Below are positions 34,001 to 41,448 of a DNA stretch of 64,000 bases, in pieces; within the stretch, counting starts at the first letter, position 1; every line of letters starts with the position of its first letter. Source of the DNA: Cherax quadricarinatus (Eukaryota; Arthropoda; Malacostraca; Decapoda; Parastacidae); the NCBI RefSeq assembly GCF_038502225.1, contig NC_091374.1, positions 4,653,909 to 4,717,908 on the forward strand. The letters run 5' to 3'. Below the pieces are notes generated by a model. That model searched no databases and was not told the origin of the DNA. It worked only from the letters and a program-made list of their open reading frames with translations. The translations under genes were made by a program, and so were the position numbers.

Positions 34001-36631
34001 GCAAAGTCTTAGTTAATCAACAAATAATGAGATATAACCAATCTTGACATTTCTATCTACATTCTGAAGGTTTCCATTATAAATTCATCAATACTGAAAA
34101 CAACATAATGAAATGTACATACATATAAAAAAAGTATATGTATTTTTTTTTTCAACAAACCAGCCGTATCCCACCGGGGCAGGGTGGCCCAAAAAGAAAA
34201 ACAAAAGTTTCTCTTTTCAAATTTAGTAATTTATACAGAAGGGGTTACTAGCCCCTTGCATGGCTTACAGAGGAAGAATTCTGTTTCACTTCCCCATGGA
34301 GATAAGAGGAAATAAACAAGACAAGAACTAGAAAGAAAATAGCAGAAAACCCAGAGAGGTGTGTATATATATGCTTGTACATGTATGTGTAGTGTGACCT
34401 AAGTGTAAGTAGAAGTAGCAAGACGTTACCTGAAATCTTGCATGTTTATGAGACAGAAAAAAGGACACCAGCAATCCTACCATCATGTAAAACAATTACA
34501 GGCTTTCGTTTTACACTCACTTGGCAGGACGGTAGTACCTCCCTGGGAGGTTGCTGTCTACCAACCTACTACCTAGAACGTATATGTATATACTCACATA
34601 TTCCACATTCCCAAATTTTTATAGTTTTTCCCTCCCGCTTCATGTACTTGACAAAATGCAGTCTACTTCTTGGGTCATCTCTGTCCACTCTGGTGTACTT
34701 AGTCGTGCGGTCAATCATCAGCTCTGGCATCACTTTAGCAGAATCATCTCCCTGTAACATTGACCATAATGCTTATTAGGTTCAATTATATATACTGTAC
34801 ACCACTAATAAAAAATGAGAGTATTGATTTACACAACTATTATAAAAGATGAGAAAATTGCTAAAGCTATAACTTCTGAATTTCTACTTTCACATGCTGT
34901 CTATCTTGTCTTTTGCAGTTTCATATACATACTGTATTTAACAGGGATGACATCTGCTCCAGAGTATTTCTGTCTATATTACCAATTATAAGATAAAAAT
35001 ATTCAAATCTTACATTATGGTGAAGGATATCATAAAAAACTTAACAAGTGACAAATCACTGTATCTAACCTCATCTGGCAATGGTACAGTTTCTTTTTTT
35101 CGTGGTGATCTGAAAACATTCACTTCTTCCATACTACTCCTCCCCAATTTGATATCCAATTTTTCTTTATCTAAATCATTTGGTGGCATTAACACGAATT
35201 TCTGGATAAAAATATTCAAATCTATAATTTTTACATTATGGTTGTACTGATTGGTAGCTACAACTAAATAATGATCCGATATATCAGTTGCCCCTCTATA
35301 AACATGTACATTATGGTGAAGGATATCATAAAAAACTTAACAAGTGACAAATCACTGTATCTAACCTCATCTGGCAATGGTACAGTTTCTTTTTTTCGTG
35401 GTGAGGTGGCATTAACACGAATCTGGATGGTTGTAGATTCCCCATCATCCCTGGGCTCCTTTTTGATTTGCCGAAGCAGGTGATCACGGGTTTCAGATTC
35501 CACAACCACTGGAGCATCTTCACTTACCTAGGGGGTCACATATACTGTACTACATTGTACTTACATTATTAATAAATTAACCAATCCCAGATTACTGCAT
35601 GACTACATGATTACTGCATGATTACTACATGACTACCAGAATGAAAGTACCAATATAGTAAATGAGTTCATAGCTTTGTAGTCACTGTACAGTACTGTAC
35701 ACTCCGAATTTCAATATGACATTAAAAAGGGTACTCGACTATAATTTTGTAAGCAGCCAAGTTTGAATTCACAGCCTTGTTAGGATATATCAGTCTATGG
35801 AAAAGAGCAAGTGATTTACAGTTTTCTCAAACTTATTTAAAATATAAATTGTAGATAAAAACTAAGTGCAGATTAAAAGTAAAAGTGTTAAATGGAAATA
35901 CTGTACACAATAGCATTCTGTATATGTAGAAACTTTGAACAAGCATATTAAACTGCAGAAATGAATGTAACACTTAGCATGGTAATGGCACTTACCTCAA
36001 CATGTTCCTGAAGTCTGTGGGTGCCCTCAAGTAGACTGCTGTCCAAAGCTATCATCTCTCCATCAGCAGACAAAATATGTGCCTTACCATTTTCAGTAAT
36101 CATTTGGCCTCCTGCATGTAAAATATTTCCGCTGCTGTCTGTCGCTATACTTCCATCGTGATTCATAATTATATGACTTGGCTCGGTTATAATTTCCCCA
36201 TCAGTATCACCAAATATACTATGATGTTCATGGTCCATCAACTGCCCAGTATCTGAATTTATAATTTGGCCAGGTTCTCTAGGGAAGATCTGTGCACCAT
36301 TGCTACCACTGTCAGTAATTAGGCTAGTCCCTTCAGAGGTGGCAATGATCTGTGCCATGCTATCAGCGACTATGTGATCTGAAGACCCGTTATTTTTATC
36401 AGATGCAAGCATCTGCGTGGACGAATCTGTACCCTGACTTGATTCATCATTTCTGATTTCACTGTCTACAGCAGTAATTATCGAGACATGGTCTGAGGAT
36501 GCTATGATGTGGTCTTCTGTGTCTGTCACATGACTTGTCGTAGCATTTATCAAATGGCCTTCATCCTCTGGTTCTTCTGTGATTATTGGCATGCTGCCCA
36601 CCACAGAGAAGCTTTCCACAACACTTTCCAT
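16051..36631 (-). CDS. six-finger C2H2 zinc-finger transcription factor, 16 coding exons
   Basis: A nuclear DNA-binding protein of about 929 residues. Exons in transcript order: 36631-35996, 35527-35366, 34751-34598, 33761-33619, 32801-32669, 31178-31069, 30965-30705, 26394-26344, 25174-25028, 23418-23326, 22279-22154, 21373-21264, 21135-20897, 19201-19071, 18786-18640, 18415-18305, with the terminal exon 16086-16051. All borders are AG/GT and phases close. Residues 1-212 are acidic, rich in Ser/Thr/Asp and 'IITDSG/IINSDTG'-like repeats. Six C2H2 fingers lie at about 315-485, linked by TDERNF, SRPY, EKQHR and NERPY-type linkers. The last two have H-x4-H spacing. The C-terminal half is acidic and Gln/Met-rich, a possible activation region. 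I do not recognise the named orthologue. Introns carry an RTE copy, a Tigger element, piggyBac-like elements and a candidate cassette exon. Confidence 0.88.
16522..17775. mobile_element. piggyBac-like non-autonomous element (TTAA-flanked), tentative
   Basis: TTAA occurs at both ends (16522-16525 and 17772-17775). The adjoining termini GGGAGCA and, inverted, GGGGCAC are similar over about seven bases. The 129-codon antisense open frame at 17274-17663 has no recognised domain. The TTAA duplication suggests piggyBac, but the termini are short. Confidence 0.4.
17880..18065 (-). repeat. RTE-derived short element, antisense and diverged
   Basis: 'acacactggctgtctcaccgag' at its start mirrors the RTE 3' tail. 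Later blocks ('ttactagcccctt'- and 'gcatggctta'-like) match the RTE 5' leader, in reverse order. Confidence 0.55.
18130..18290 (+). repeat. RTE 3'-end fragment with poly(A)
   Basis: 'tttatgaagggattcaggga', then 'aatgatggtgaaagcg', then the 'caccctgccttggtgggaa'-like end and an A20 run. It is a 5'-truncated RTE tail in the intron before the terminal zinc-finger exon. Confidence 0.7.
18305..21373 (-). CDS. zinc-finger gene, acidic C-terminal exons
   Basis: Five exons (21373-21264, 21135-20897, 19201-19071, 18786-18640, 18415-18305) with phases 2, 1, 0, 0, 0. They encode Asp/Glu/Ser-rich and then Gln/Asn/His-rich sequence including [13 protein letters not shown] and [14 protein letters not shown]. 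The latter echoes the [12 protein letters not shown] block of the first exon, suggesting an ancient internal repeat in the protein. Confidence 0.8.
19560..19670 (+). repeat. RTE 3'-tail fragment, interrupted
   Basis: 'gaacgtgcttctttttcagg', 'cactctaccttggtgggata' and 'cagccagtg' are the RTE tail. The expected A-run resumes at 20751 after the TTAA element, so the tail was split by that insertion. Confidence 0.7.
19671..20751. mobile_element. piggyBac-like MITE with TTAA duplication
   Basis: TTAA at 19671-19674 and 20748-20751. Termini CCTTTCAGGGCCC and, inverted, CCCTTCAGGGTCC are imperfect inverted repeats. The body is about 1.07 kb without a transposase frame. It lies inside the tail of an older RTE fragment. 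Near the left end is the 14-bp palindrome CCGTAGATCTACGG (19691-19704). Confidence 0.7.
22154..26394 (-). CDS. zinc-finger gene, middle exons
   Basis: Exons 26394-26344 (17 codons), 25174-25028 (49), 23418-23326 (31) and 22279-22154 (42), all phase 0. They follow the zinc fingers and encode a basic linker ([10 protein letters not shown]) that may serve nuclear import. A conserved-looking segment with [19 protein letters not shown] follows, then [18 protein letters not shown]. The last two hint at a folded domain that I do not recognise. Confidence 0.82.
22560..22705 (+). repeat. RTE tail remnant with poly(A)
   Basis: 'tttctttttgggtcacgctg' and 'cctcagtgggaaacggccga' followed by A17. Only the last about 80 bp of the family are present. 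Confidence 0.6.
22755..22915 (+). repeat. SINE of the 'gcgctaaaccc' family
   Basis: ATT tract, 'aaagcattaagcccatag', 'ggtttgatccaagg', 'tcaagacacctcccttgaga'. Confidence 0.65.
23810..24075 (+). repeat. tRNA-derived SINE pieces
   Basis: At 23990-24062 the sequence 'ggtccagtggctaaggcgat' (A-box position) is followed by 'gggttccaacccc' (B box), giving a tRNA-like head. The tail block 'tggtttgtttgcaatcgtgt' with 'gatttcgtgagtcat' occurs at 23826-23875. No intact cloverleaf with a normal anticodon stem can be drawn, so this is not called a tRNA gene. Confidence 0.65.
24300..24395 (+). repeat. second tRNA-derived SINE head
   Basis: 'tagccagctgaccaagtggc' and 'tgggttcaaaccaca' are diverged A- and B-box-like blocks. 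Confidence 0.5.
24486..24914 (+). mobile_element. non-autonomous RTE derivative with 15-bp TSD
   Basis: The body from 'gtagtaggttggtagac' to about 24845 matches the leader of the RTE element at 58408-58800. The last about 60 bp match the RTE 3' tail ('ggccaccccgcctcggtggg', 'atacggccagtgtg'). No coding sequence lies between. The direct repeat AAACTAACTTATATA borders it at 24471-24485 and 24915-24929. This is a retroposed, SINE-like internal-deletion derivative that presumably borrows RTE proteins. Confidence 0.8.
25250..25938 (+). mobile_element. 5'-truncated RTE LINE copy with 11-bp TSD
   Basis: Contains the C-terminal coding part ([30 protein letters not shown]), the 3' UTR and an A-run. 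It is nearly identical over its length to 60495-60840 and 61905-62579. The direct repeat ATATTACCAAT lies at 25239-25249 and 25939-25949. The high similarity implies recent activity. It sits in an intron of the zinc-finger gene, antisense to it. Confidence 0.9.
27470..29795 (+). mobile_element. nearly intact pogo/Tigger DNA transposon
   Basis: Inverted termini: CAGTGGACCCCCGCATACCG on the left; the right end is the complement of CAATGGACCCCTGCATAACG. TA duplications lie at 27468-27469 and 29796-29797. It spans 2,326 bp and encloses a single transposase reading frame. It lies in the intron between zinc-finger exons 30965-30705 and 26394-26344, antisense to the host gene. Confidence 0.92.
27741..29521 (+). 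pseudogene. Tigger transposase, one 2-nt frameshift
   Basis: A cut-and-paste transposase of the pogo/Tigger (CENP-B-related) family. The N-terminal part, starting MGPKKASS, is a helix-turn-helix DNA-binding region. After about 37 codons a duplicated TC/CT dinucleotide near 27850-27854 shifts the frame; the remainder is open from 27866 to the stop at 29519-29521. A CENP-B-type second DNA-binding region follows ([12 protein letters not shown]). The DDE_1 catalytic core shows Asp in NCDETGL, Asp in [10 protein letters not shown], and the third acidic residue in LLQPMDQQ. The C-terminal tail is acidic, then basic ([11 protein letters not shown]). Full length would be about 590 residues, normal for Tigger. 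Apart from the shift no stop codon is seen. Confidence 0.88.
29880..30040 (-). repeat. RTE 3'-tail fragment, antisense
   Basis: Mirror of the RTE tail: 'cacactggccgattcccacc', 'aaggcagggtggcccgaaaa', then 'aagggtgctttacactacag'. Lies just outside the Tigger right end. Confidence 0.75.
30705..34751 (-). CDS. zinc-finger gene, exons encoding the six C2H2 fingers
   Basis: Exons 34751-34598, 33761-33619, 32801-32669, 31178-31069 and 30965-30705. Finger 1 starts WECGIC and is split inside its second Cys codon (T|GT) across the 34598/33761 intron. Finger 4 (CYVCGKAF...) is split after HQKG across the 32669/31178 intron. Fingers 2 and 3 are whole in single exons. Finger 5 ends with HKAKSH across the 31069/30965 junction. 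Finger 6 (CNFCEHAF...HEEYKH) is in the last exon. A conserved-looking stretch [26 protein letters not shown] precedes finger 1 and may extend the DNA- or protein-binding surface. Confidence 0.88.
31580..31710 (+). repeat. Penelope-like element 3' remnant
   Basis: 'gattctggagagcgaaatgt', 'tgccacaataaaatatcaca', 'ttagttgcacgtgtcc' and 'taattctaccaatgttatta' match the terminal region of the Penelope copy at 57060-57172. A diverged hammerhead-like core is included. Confidence 0.65.
31995..32580. repeat. two RTE-derived short elements in inverted orientation
   Basis: 31995-32090 is antisense tail sequence ('ggccgtatcccaccaaggcg'). 32105-32565 is a sense copy with leader and tail. They are nearly adjacent and would pair as a long hairpin in the RNA. 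Confidence 0.65.
34140..34585 (-). repeat. non-autonomous RTE derivative, antisense
   Basis: Starts with the complement of the RTE tail ('cagccgtatcccaccggggc') and ends with the complement of 'gtagtaggttggtagacagc'. Directly abuts the zinc-finger exon at 34598-34751 (donor side). It is therefore in sense orientation with the host transcript. Confidence 0.75.
34992..35405. repeat. tandem duplication of an exon-intron junction with LINE filler
   Basis: About 95 bp covering the exon end, donor and intron start is repeated at 35012-35108 and 35309-35405 with virtually no differences. Between the copies lie a piece of RTE endonuclease sequence (35244-35304; reads [16 protein letters not shown] in the parent) and the RTE post-RT fragment inside the candidate cassette exon. 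Confidence 0.85.
35070..35201 (-). CDS. candidate cassette exon: RTE fragment fused to duplicated host exon end
   Basis: On the - strand an acceptor 'tttttatccag' is followed by 132 nt (44 codons) with no stop in phase 0, then GAG and donor GTTAGA. That end is identical to the donor end of the normal exon 35366-35527. The first codons (KFVLMPP) derive from the host sequence that normally reads QIRVNAT, in a shifted frame. The middle ([16 protein letters not shown]) matches the RTE protein segment [16 protein letters not shown] in the LINE's own frame. The last part ([13 protein letters not shown]) equals the host exon end. Inclusion would add 44 residues before the zinc fingers without changing frame. 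Expression is not shown by sequence alone. Confidence 0.45.
35366..36631 (-). CDS. zinc-finger gene, N-terminal coding exons 1-2
   Basis: Exon 36631-35996 starts at the ATG four bases inside an acceptor (ctttaatatacag, exon border 36635). It encodes 212 residues beginning [11 protein letters not shown]. An upstream in-frame ATG at 36655 lies inside the intron side and is not used in this model. The region is acidic with repeated I-I-x-[DE]-S/H-[DG] patterns. Exon 35527-35366 (54 codons) adds a basic/acidic linker with [13 protein letters not shown]. Confidence 0.85.
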
Positions 36632-36969
36632 ATTTCTGTATATTAAAGAAAACAAAAATCAAACAAAATGTACGAGCATACAACCATAAACAATATATTA
36701 GCATTAATATCTATCACATATAGTGATGAAATTTCAAAGCAAACAAATGTTATATAGAACTCCAATATATATCAGAAAATGAACACCTCAAACTTAATTA
36801 ATTTAAGCCCTATCAATTACACAAGCATTAAGGCCAAATGTCTGAGTACTGAACACACACTTTGGACCTATATTACCTATAAGATTACTTATAAATTGTG
36901 AATTTCATAGGCCATACAGAGTTAAACTAATTTTAAAATTATTCATTGTCTGTGATATTTATATATTTA

Positions 36970-37115
36970 ATAAAGGTGCATTAAACTTGATGGGGGTCAT
37001 ACAACACCTAAGGGACGGGGAGGCAATCAGCTTTGATCCATGAAAAGAAAAGTAACTCCAGTTCCTTTTGATCCAGAGCCATTCACTGGTATCAAGGTAC
37101 CTCTGTAACAAGTGT
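36970..37115 (+). repeat. SINE of the 'gcgctaaaccc' family, degenerate
   Basis: 'ggtgcattaaacttgatggg', 'gtcatacaacacctaaggga', 'atcaaggtacctctg'. Confidence 0.55.
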
Positions 37116-37544
37116 GGCAATTTTAAGTTTTTTTTTTATGGTATCATCCATTCCACTATACAGTATATATGTAATTACCTATTTGTATGTGATATGACAT
37201 CCAAAATAGTAATCCACATATAAAAGTTACCAGGAAAACTAGTGTGTGATGGAGTAAGACAGGTCAATCCTTCTGTGTGATAAATGCCATTCTGAGTGGA
37301 GAACAAGGAAACCATCCTATGAGATGATGTAGGATAGAAAAATTCATATTGTTTGATTAAGTATAAGAAAGCCATCCTGTGTGGTGGAGTACCATTCCAT
37401 GTGAAAGTAATATTTTGGGACTTTGTCATTCCTGAGCACGTGTTCCTTCCAGAAGTTCACAAGCACTTGCACACCTAGTAGTAAACACAACAAAGAGAAT
37501 TTTAACCCGAGGACTATCAACACACTAACAGTCAGTCTCAGTGT

Positions 37545-37640
37545 AGCTGTGAAATGAAAGTTTATTCAGGTACAGGTACACAAATACAGTTACATAAATG
37601 ATCATACATAGCACCATGTATGTAGAATACCTGTGGTACG
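37545..37640 (+). repeat. dispersed repeat ('gtttattcaggtacaggtac')
   Basis: Copy of the 3180-3300 family, followed at 37625-37680 by a tRNA-SINE tail ('cggtttgtttgcaatcgtgt'). Confidence 0.6.
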
Positions 37641-37699
37641 GTTTGTTTGCAATCGTGTCAGTACGATTTTGTGAGTCATAGGGAGTTTATATGCTTGGG

Positions 37700-38415
37700 G
37701 ATTATTATTACTATAATCAAGGGGGAAGCGCTAAACCCGGAGGATTATACAGCGCCTGGGGGGGGGATGTGGAAGGCATTCAGGCTTAATTCGGGGAACT
37801 GGAGCACAGATCCAGTTCCCTAAATCAAGAGCCCCTCACCAACATCAAGGAACCTTCCTTGAGGGGATATGCTTGGGGAACGGGAGGTAATCAGGCATCA
37901 TATAACAAAGAGAATACCTTCAATTCCTTGAATCAAGAACCAATCACCAGCATCAAGGGAAGGATTTGTAGATAAACTATCATTATATGTCACTTTTGTA
38001 TACCTGTCATGACGTGTAATATGAGAAAAAAATCAGCTGTAAATATTTCTATATTAAATTCCAAGAATATAATGACTGGTAAATAACAGGTAATTACACA
38101 AAGACCCAAAGAATTTTTTGAGTTTTCCCAATAAAACAAATTTGAGGGAAGCACTAAATGCGTATGGGTCATGATACGCCAGGGGGGTAGGAAGGGGGTC
38201 CATTATAATTATAATGGGAGCGCTAAACCCGTAGGATTATACAGCGCATGTGAGGGGGATGTTAAGTATTCAGGCTCAATTCAGGGAACTGAAGCACAGA
38301 TCCAATTCCATAGATCAAGAGCCCCTCACCAGCATCAAGGAACCTCCCACGAGGGGGAGGGGGTCAAATTCCTTGGATCAAGCCCCATTCAGCAGCATCA
38401 ATGAACCTCCCTTAA
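37700..38415 (+). repeat. cluster of SINE copies
   Basis: Good copy at 37700-37865 ('ggggaagcgctaaacccgga' to 'ccttccttgagggg'), fragments at 37866-37950, and two head-to-tail copies at 38140-38415. Lies between the first coding exon and the promoter of the zinc-finger gene. Confidence 0.7.
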
Positions 38416-38997
38416 GAAGCCAACAAAATTAAGTGCTGAACTAAATTCCAAACAATTTCAAGGGTCCAAAAATCTCGAGAAAATATAAGTGAGGCAACAG
38501 CTGTCAAGAACCACCTGAGACCAACCAGAATCAGGGGACGGTGGGAAATAGATGCCTGGCCTACTAATAATGATAACTGAGGTTGTCTAGAAGCATCATT
38601 AAGAGTGGAGATGGGAAAGATGATGACGAGAAAGATTAAGACATGAGTGGCAGAGCCCGGGGCTCTCCTGGCAGTAACATCACTCAGGGTCGTCTCTCCA
38701 CCTTTACCTCCGCCATTTTTGTTGGTCGAGGCATCACTGTCCTGCCTGGCGGCCCTGCTGGGCACATCTCGCCCTGTGATAACATGTGTCCCATACTAGG
38801 CGCAAAATCCCAACACACTCAGCTGGGCAGGACAACAAAACTGGACAGATAATAAAAGAGAATCGATTATTTGACCTTCATTTGTTCACCACTGACGAAA
38901 CACAAGACTAACGCCGCCTTCCCTCCTCAACCCATATTTTCCCTCCCTCCGCCATATTTATCACGGATTTTCTTGTTTTCACCTTCGTGATACTTAC

Positions 38998-39125
38998 CCA
39001 CGGAGGCAGGGGAGGCGCCAGGGTGGCCAGGAGAGCGACTTATGGGAAGAAATAAGAGCCAGGAGAGGGAGATATGGCCGACGCACAAGACCAGTGACGG
39101 AGATAGGGAGAAGGCGCGCATGACG
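38998..39125 (-). other. probable non-coding first exon of the zinc-finger gene
   Basis: On the - strand a strong donor GTGG|GTAAGTAT ends at 38998. It is preceded by G/C-rich, CpG-containing sequence in an otherwise AT-rich window. The next acceptor in the right place is the one at 36635, four bases before the ATG. The transcription start is not determined; the 5' limit is placed at the CRE motif. Confidence 0.45.
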
Positions 39126-39150
39126 TCACAACCTCACACATGGCGCCAAT
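39121..39150. promoter_or_regulatory. CRE palindrome and E2F-like motif
   Basis: TGACGTCA at 39121-39128 is the full consensus for CREB/ATF factors. Just beyond lies TGGCGCCAA (about 39139-39147), resembling an E2F/DP site. Both are beside the proposed first exon. Further in, the antisense AAAATGGCGG at about 38710-38720 fits a YY1 core. Confidence 0.5.
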
Positions 39151-39289
39151 TTTAAACATAAATTCCTCTCAAAATACTGAAATTCTCATTAGTGGGAGAT
39201 ATTAGCGAGAGTAATCCATTAATTTTGGCACGAGCGGCATATGAAAGCCAATCAACAGTTAGGACTGAGTCGTGTAACGTTCCTGGTCA

Positions 39290-39405
39290 AAGTAGAGGCA
39301 GAATCCATACATACTTTTAAGAATAGGTATCATAGGGCTCAGAGAGGCGGGCCCAGGAGCAGAGACTCAACCCCTGCAACCACAAATAGGTGAATACAAC
39401 AGCTT
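39290..39405 (+). mobile_element. LINE 3'-end fragment
   Basis: Reads as VEAESIHTFKNRYHRAQRGG then ETQPLQPQIGEYN. This matches the tail of the family at 900-1065. Very short, 5' truncated. Confidence 0.6.
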
Positions 39406-39409
39406 AAGC

Positions 39410-40015
39410 AAAGATTCATCGATTATATACAAAAGCGCCACTCCCACATCAACCGCTGGTAGAGCAGGGTTATGTTATTTTAGGTTGGGTTATATTGAGC
39501 TTCCTTAAGTTGGGTGACGTTTCTCACTATTTCCACAAAATATACCCACGTAACTCACATAATTCTCTTAATACTGGATATTTTAAGGAATAAATTATCA
39601 GTCATTTGAGGCCAGGACCTGAAGTCATTAATGACCATCGTATGTTTTATCACTGGAAAATGGTGATACTAAATGGCTTCCTATATTGGGATTTGTGGAT
39701 CCTCAACAGTCGGTGGATGACTTGGGTCCCTGAAGTGTTATGCATAGTAAGTGGCTTTCTTTTAGGCTTAATTTGTATCAAGATGTCTTTCCACTCTAAC
39801 TGTATCATAAACGTTAATTTATGTTATACTGTAGTATGTTCTGTAGTCCTTTGTTCATCTTATCAAGTTCTTCCGTATGGCCCTACGGATCTAGCGCTTC
39901 CCAATCGATATGACGATCATTTAAAAAGCTGGAATGTGTAGTTTTCTATCATTAGATTTAATATTATTTGTTTCCTGTGTGTGTGTGTGTAGCTCCTGGC
40001 CCCGCCTCTAAATTT
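39410..40015. other. unassigned DNA with SINE scrap
   Basis: Only 'cggatctagcgcttcccaat' (39886-39905) resembles the common SINE, antisense. A (GT)n run lies at 39979-39994. No exon is recognised, though an upstream RPRD1 leader exon could be hidden here. Confidence 0.35.
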
Positions 40016-40977
40016 GTAGCTTGCCAGATTCACTCTTAGTTTTATGGGCTCTGTCGTACCTGCTCTTAAAAATACATATGGAGTCTGCCTCCACTACTTC
40101 GTTGAGATCATTCCACTTCCCGACCACTCTGAGACTGAAGAAATACTTCCTGACATCCCTGTGGCTCACCTGTGTTTTCAACTTCCAGTTATGTGCTCAC
40201 GTGTTTGTGAGTATGTTTATTTATTTGTATCCTCTGCAAGTTGTGTTCGAGGTGCTCAAATTTCTTAACTTAAAAACTAGTCCTTATCATGATTAGTTGT
40301 AAAGAAGACTGGAGTTTGCTTCCATCCAGTTCATCCCAGTTTTTACCATCTTAATACCTAAAACGTATTTCTTAATATATCTGCGACTCGTCTGCGTTCT
40401 TGGCGTCCATCCATGACCTCTGACCCGCGTGCCTCGCAGTTGCAACAATCGGTTCCTCTCTGTTCTAATCCTGTGCATATCTTGTATGTCGTTATCATGT
40501 CTCTTCCAATGTTGATAGATTAAGCCCTTTCAGTTCTGGAAGCAGCCTTCTGGAAACCTTGGGACTTTCTTCAGCTTCTGAATGTGGTTTCTCAGGGGTG
40601 GACTTCGTGCAAATGTTACATATTTTAAACTGCGCCTGACACACATCGTGTCAGTGTCTGGATTTTCTAACCTAGCATCATCTAACGATGTTATGTAGTG
40701 TTTATGTATATCTGGTGAAGAGTTCGGTGTAATAATTGTTCCCATGACCTTATTCTTCTCTGGATTAAACCTCAGTAGCTTCTTCGATCACTTCTATGTA
40801 ATACCCAAGTCTTTGTTTCATGTAGTTTGTCTCAGTGAAATTAATGAGAAGAATAAGACCAGAATAAGAATCCTGGTCTTGTTCTTCTCATTAGCTTCAG
40901 GTCATCAACAAACACCAACACATATATGATTCACACCGCCATGTCAATTTTGCCCGAAATGCTCAAGCATAACAAAC

Positions 40978-41448
40978 GGCTTTCTATATGGTAGGTAAGA
41001 CACACAAAGTTGCCTAAATGTTGCCCGTGTGTCTTACATACCATCCTGTCGGTATTGTATGCCATTGTGATATTCACTGTCAGACACTGCAACACAATGG
41101 CATCTTGGTACAGAAGAAAAAACACCTTGGACAACTGTCCTCGTATACTGTCCTTCCGACAGTATACGAGTCTCCACAATGTCGTCTGTCTCTTCAGATT
41201 GTTTCAGACTATGGAACAAGTTTTCTCCAGGCTGAGGGACTGAGAACCTCAAATCTACGACTTTAAGGGTGATGGACTGATTACATCGTCTTCACATCTA
41301 CTGCTCCTGCCTACTTTCTGTACTAGGCTGAAAAAGCCTACTGTGTAGGCGAAACGTTTCGGAATAGTTGCCTAACTTGCTCGTGTATCTTACCTACCAT
41401 CCTGTCGGTATTGTATACCATTATGATATTCACTCTGGCTTTCTATAT
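40978..41448 (+). mobile_element. hammerhead-bearing retroelement (Penelope/retrozyme-like) with 12-bp TSD
   Basis: GGCTTTCTATAT occurs at 40978-40989 and 41437-41448, bounding a 447-bp insertion. Its left and right ends share a diverged direct repeat (41005-41080 versus 41370-41436; 'taccatcctgtcggtattgt' in both). A hammerhead-like motif precedes the right repeat at 41328-41358. The left end folds back: GGTAGGTAAGACACAC and GTGTGTCTTACATACC. No coding capacity. Confidence 0.6.
41328..41358 (+). ncRNA. hammerhead ribozyme-like motif
   Basis: CTGAAAA, then helix GCCTA-CTGTG-TAGGC (perfect 5-bp stem II), then GAAAC. The canonical core is CUGANGA plus stem II plus GAAA; one core base (the second G) is changed to A, so self-cleavage is probably weak or lost. 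Confidence 0.5.

Noticed and set aside
38700..38725. Alternative coding first exon ATGGCGGAG before a GTAAAG donor (- strand)
   Set aside because: Joining to the acceptor at 36635 gives a frame that meets a stop after about 25 codons; the motif is better read as a YY1-like site.
38412..38765. 117-codon - strand open frame near the promoter
   Set aside because: Frame runs through SINE-derived and G/C-rich promoter DNA; splicing it to the ATG exon at 36631 puts that exon out of frame.
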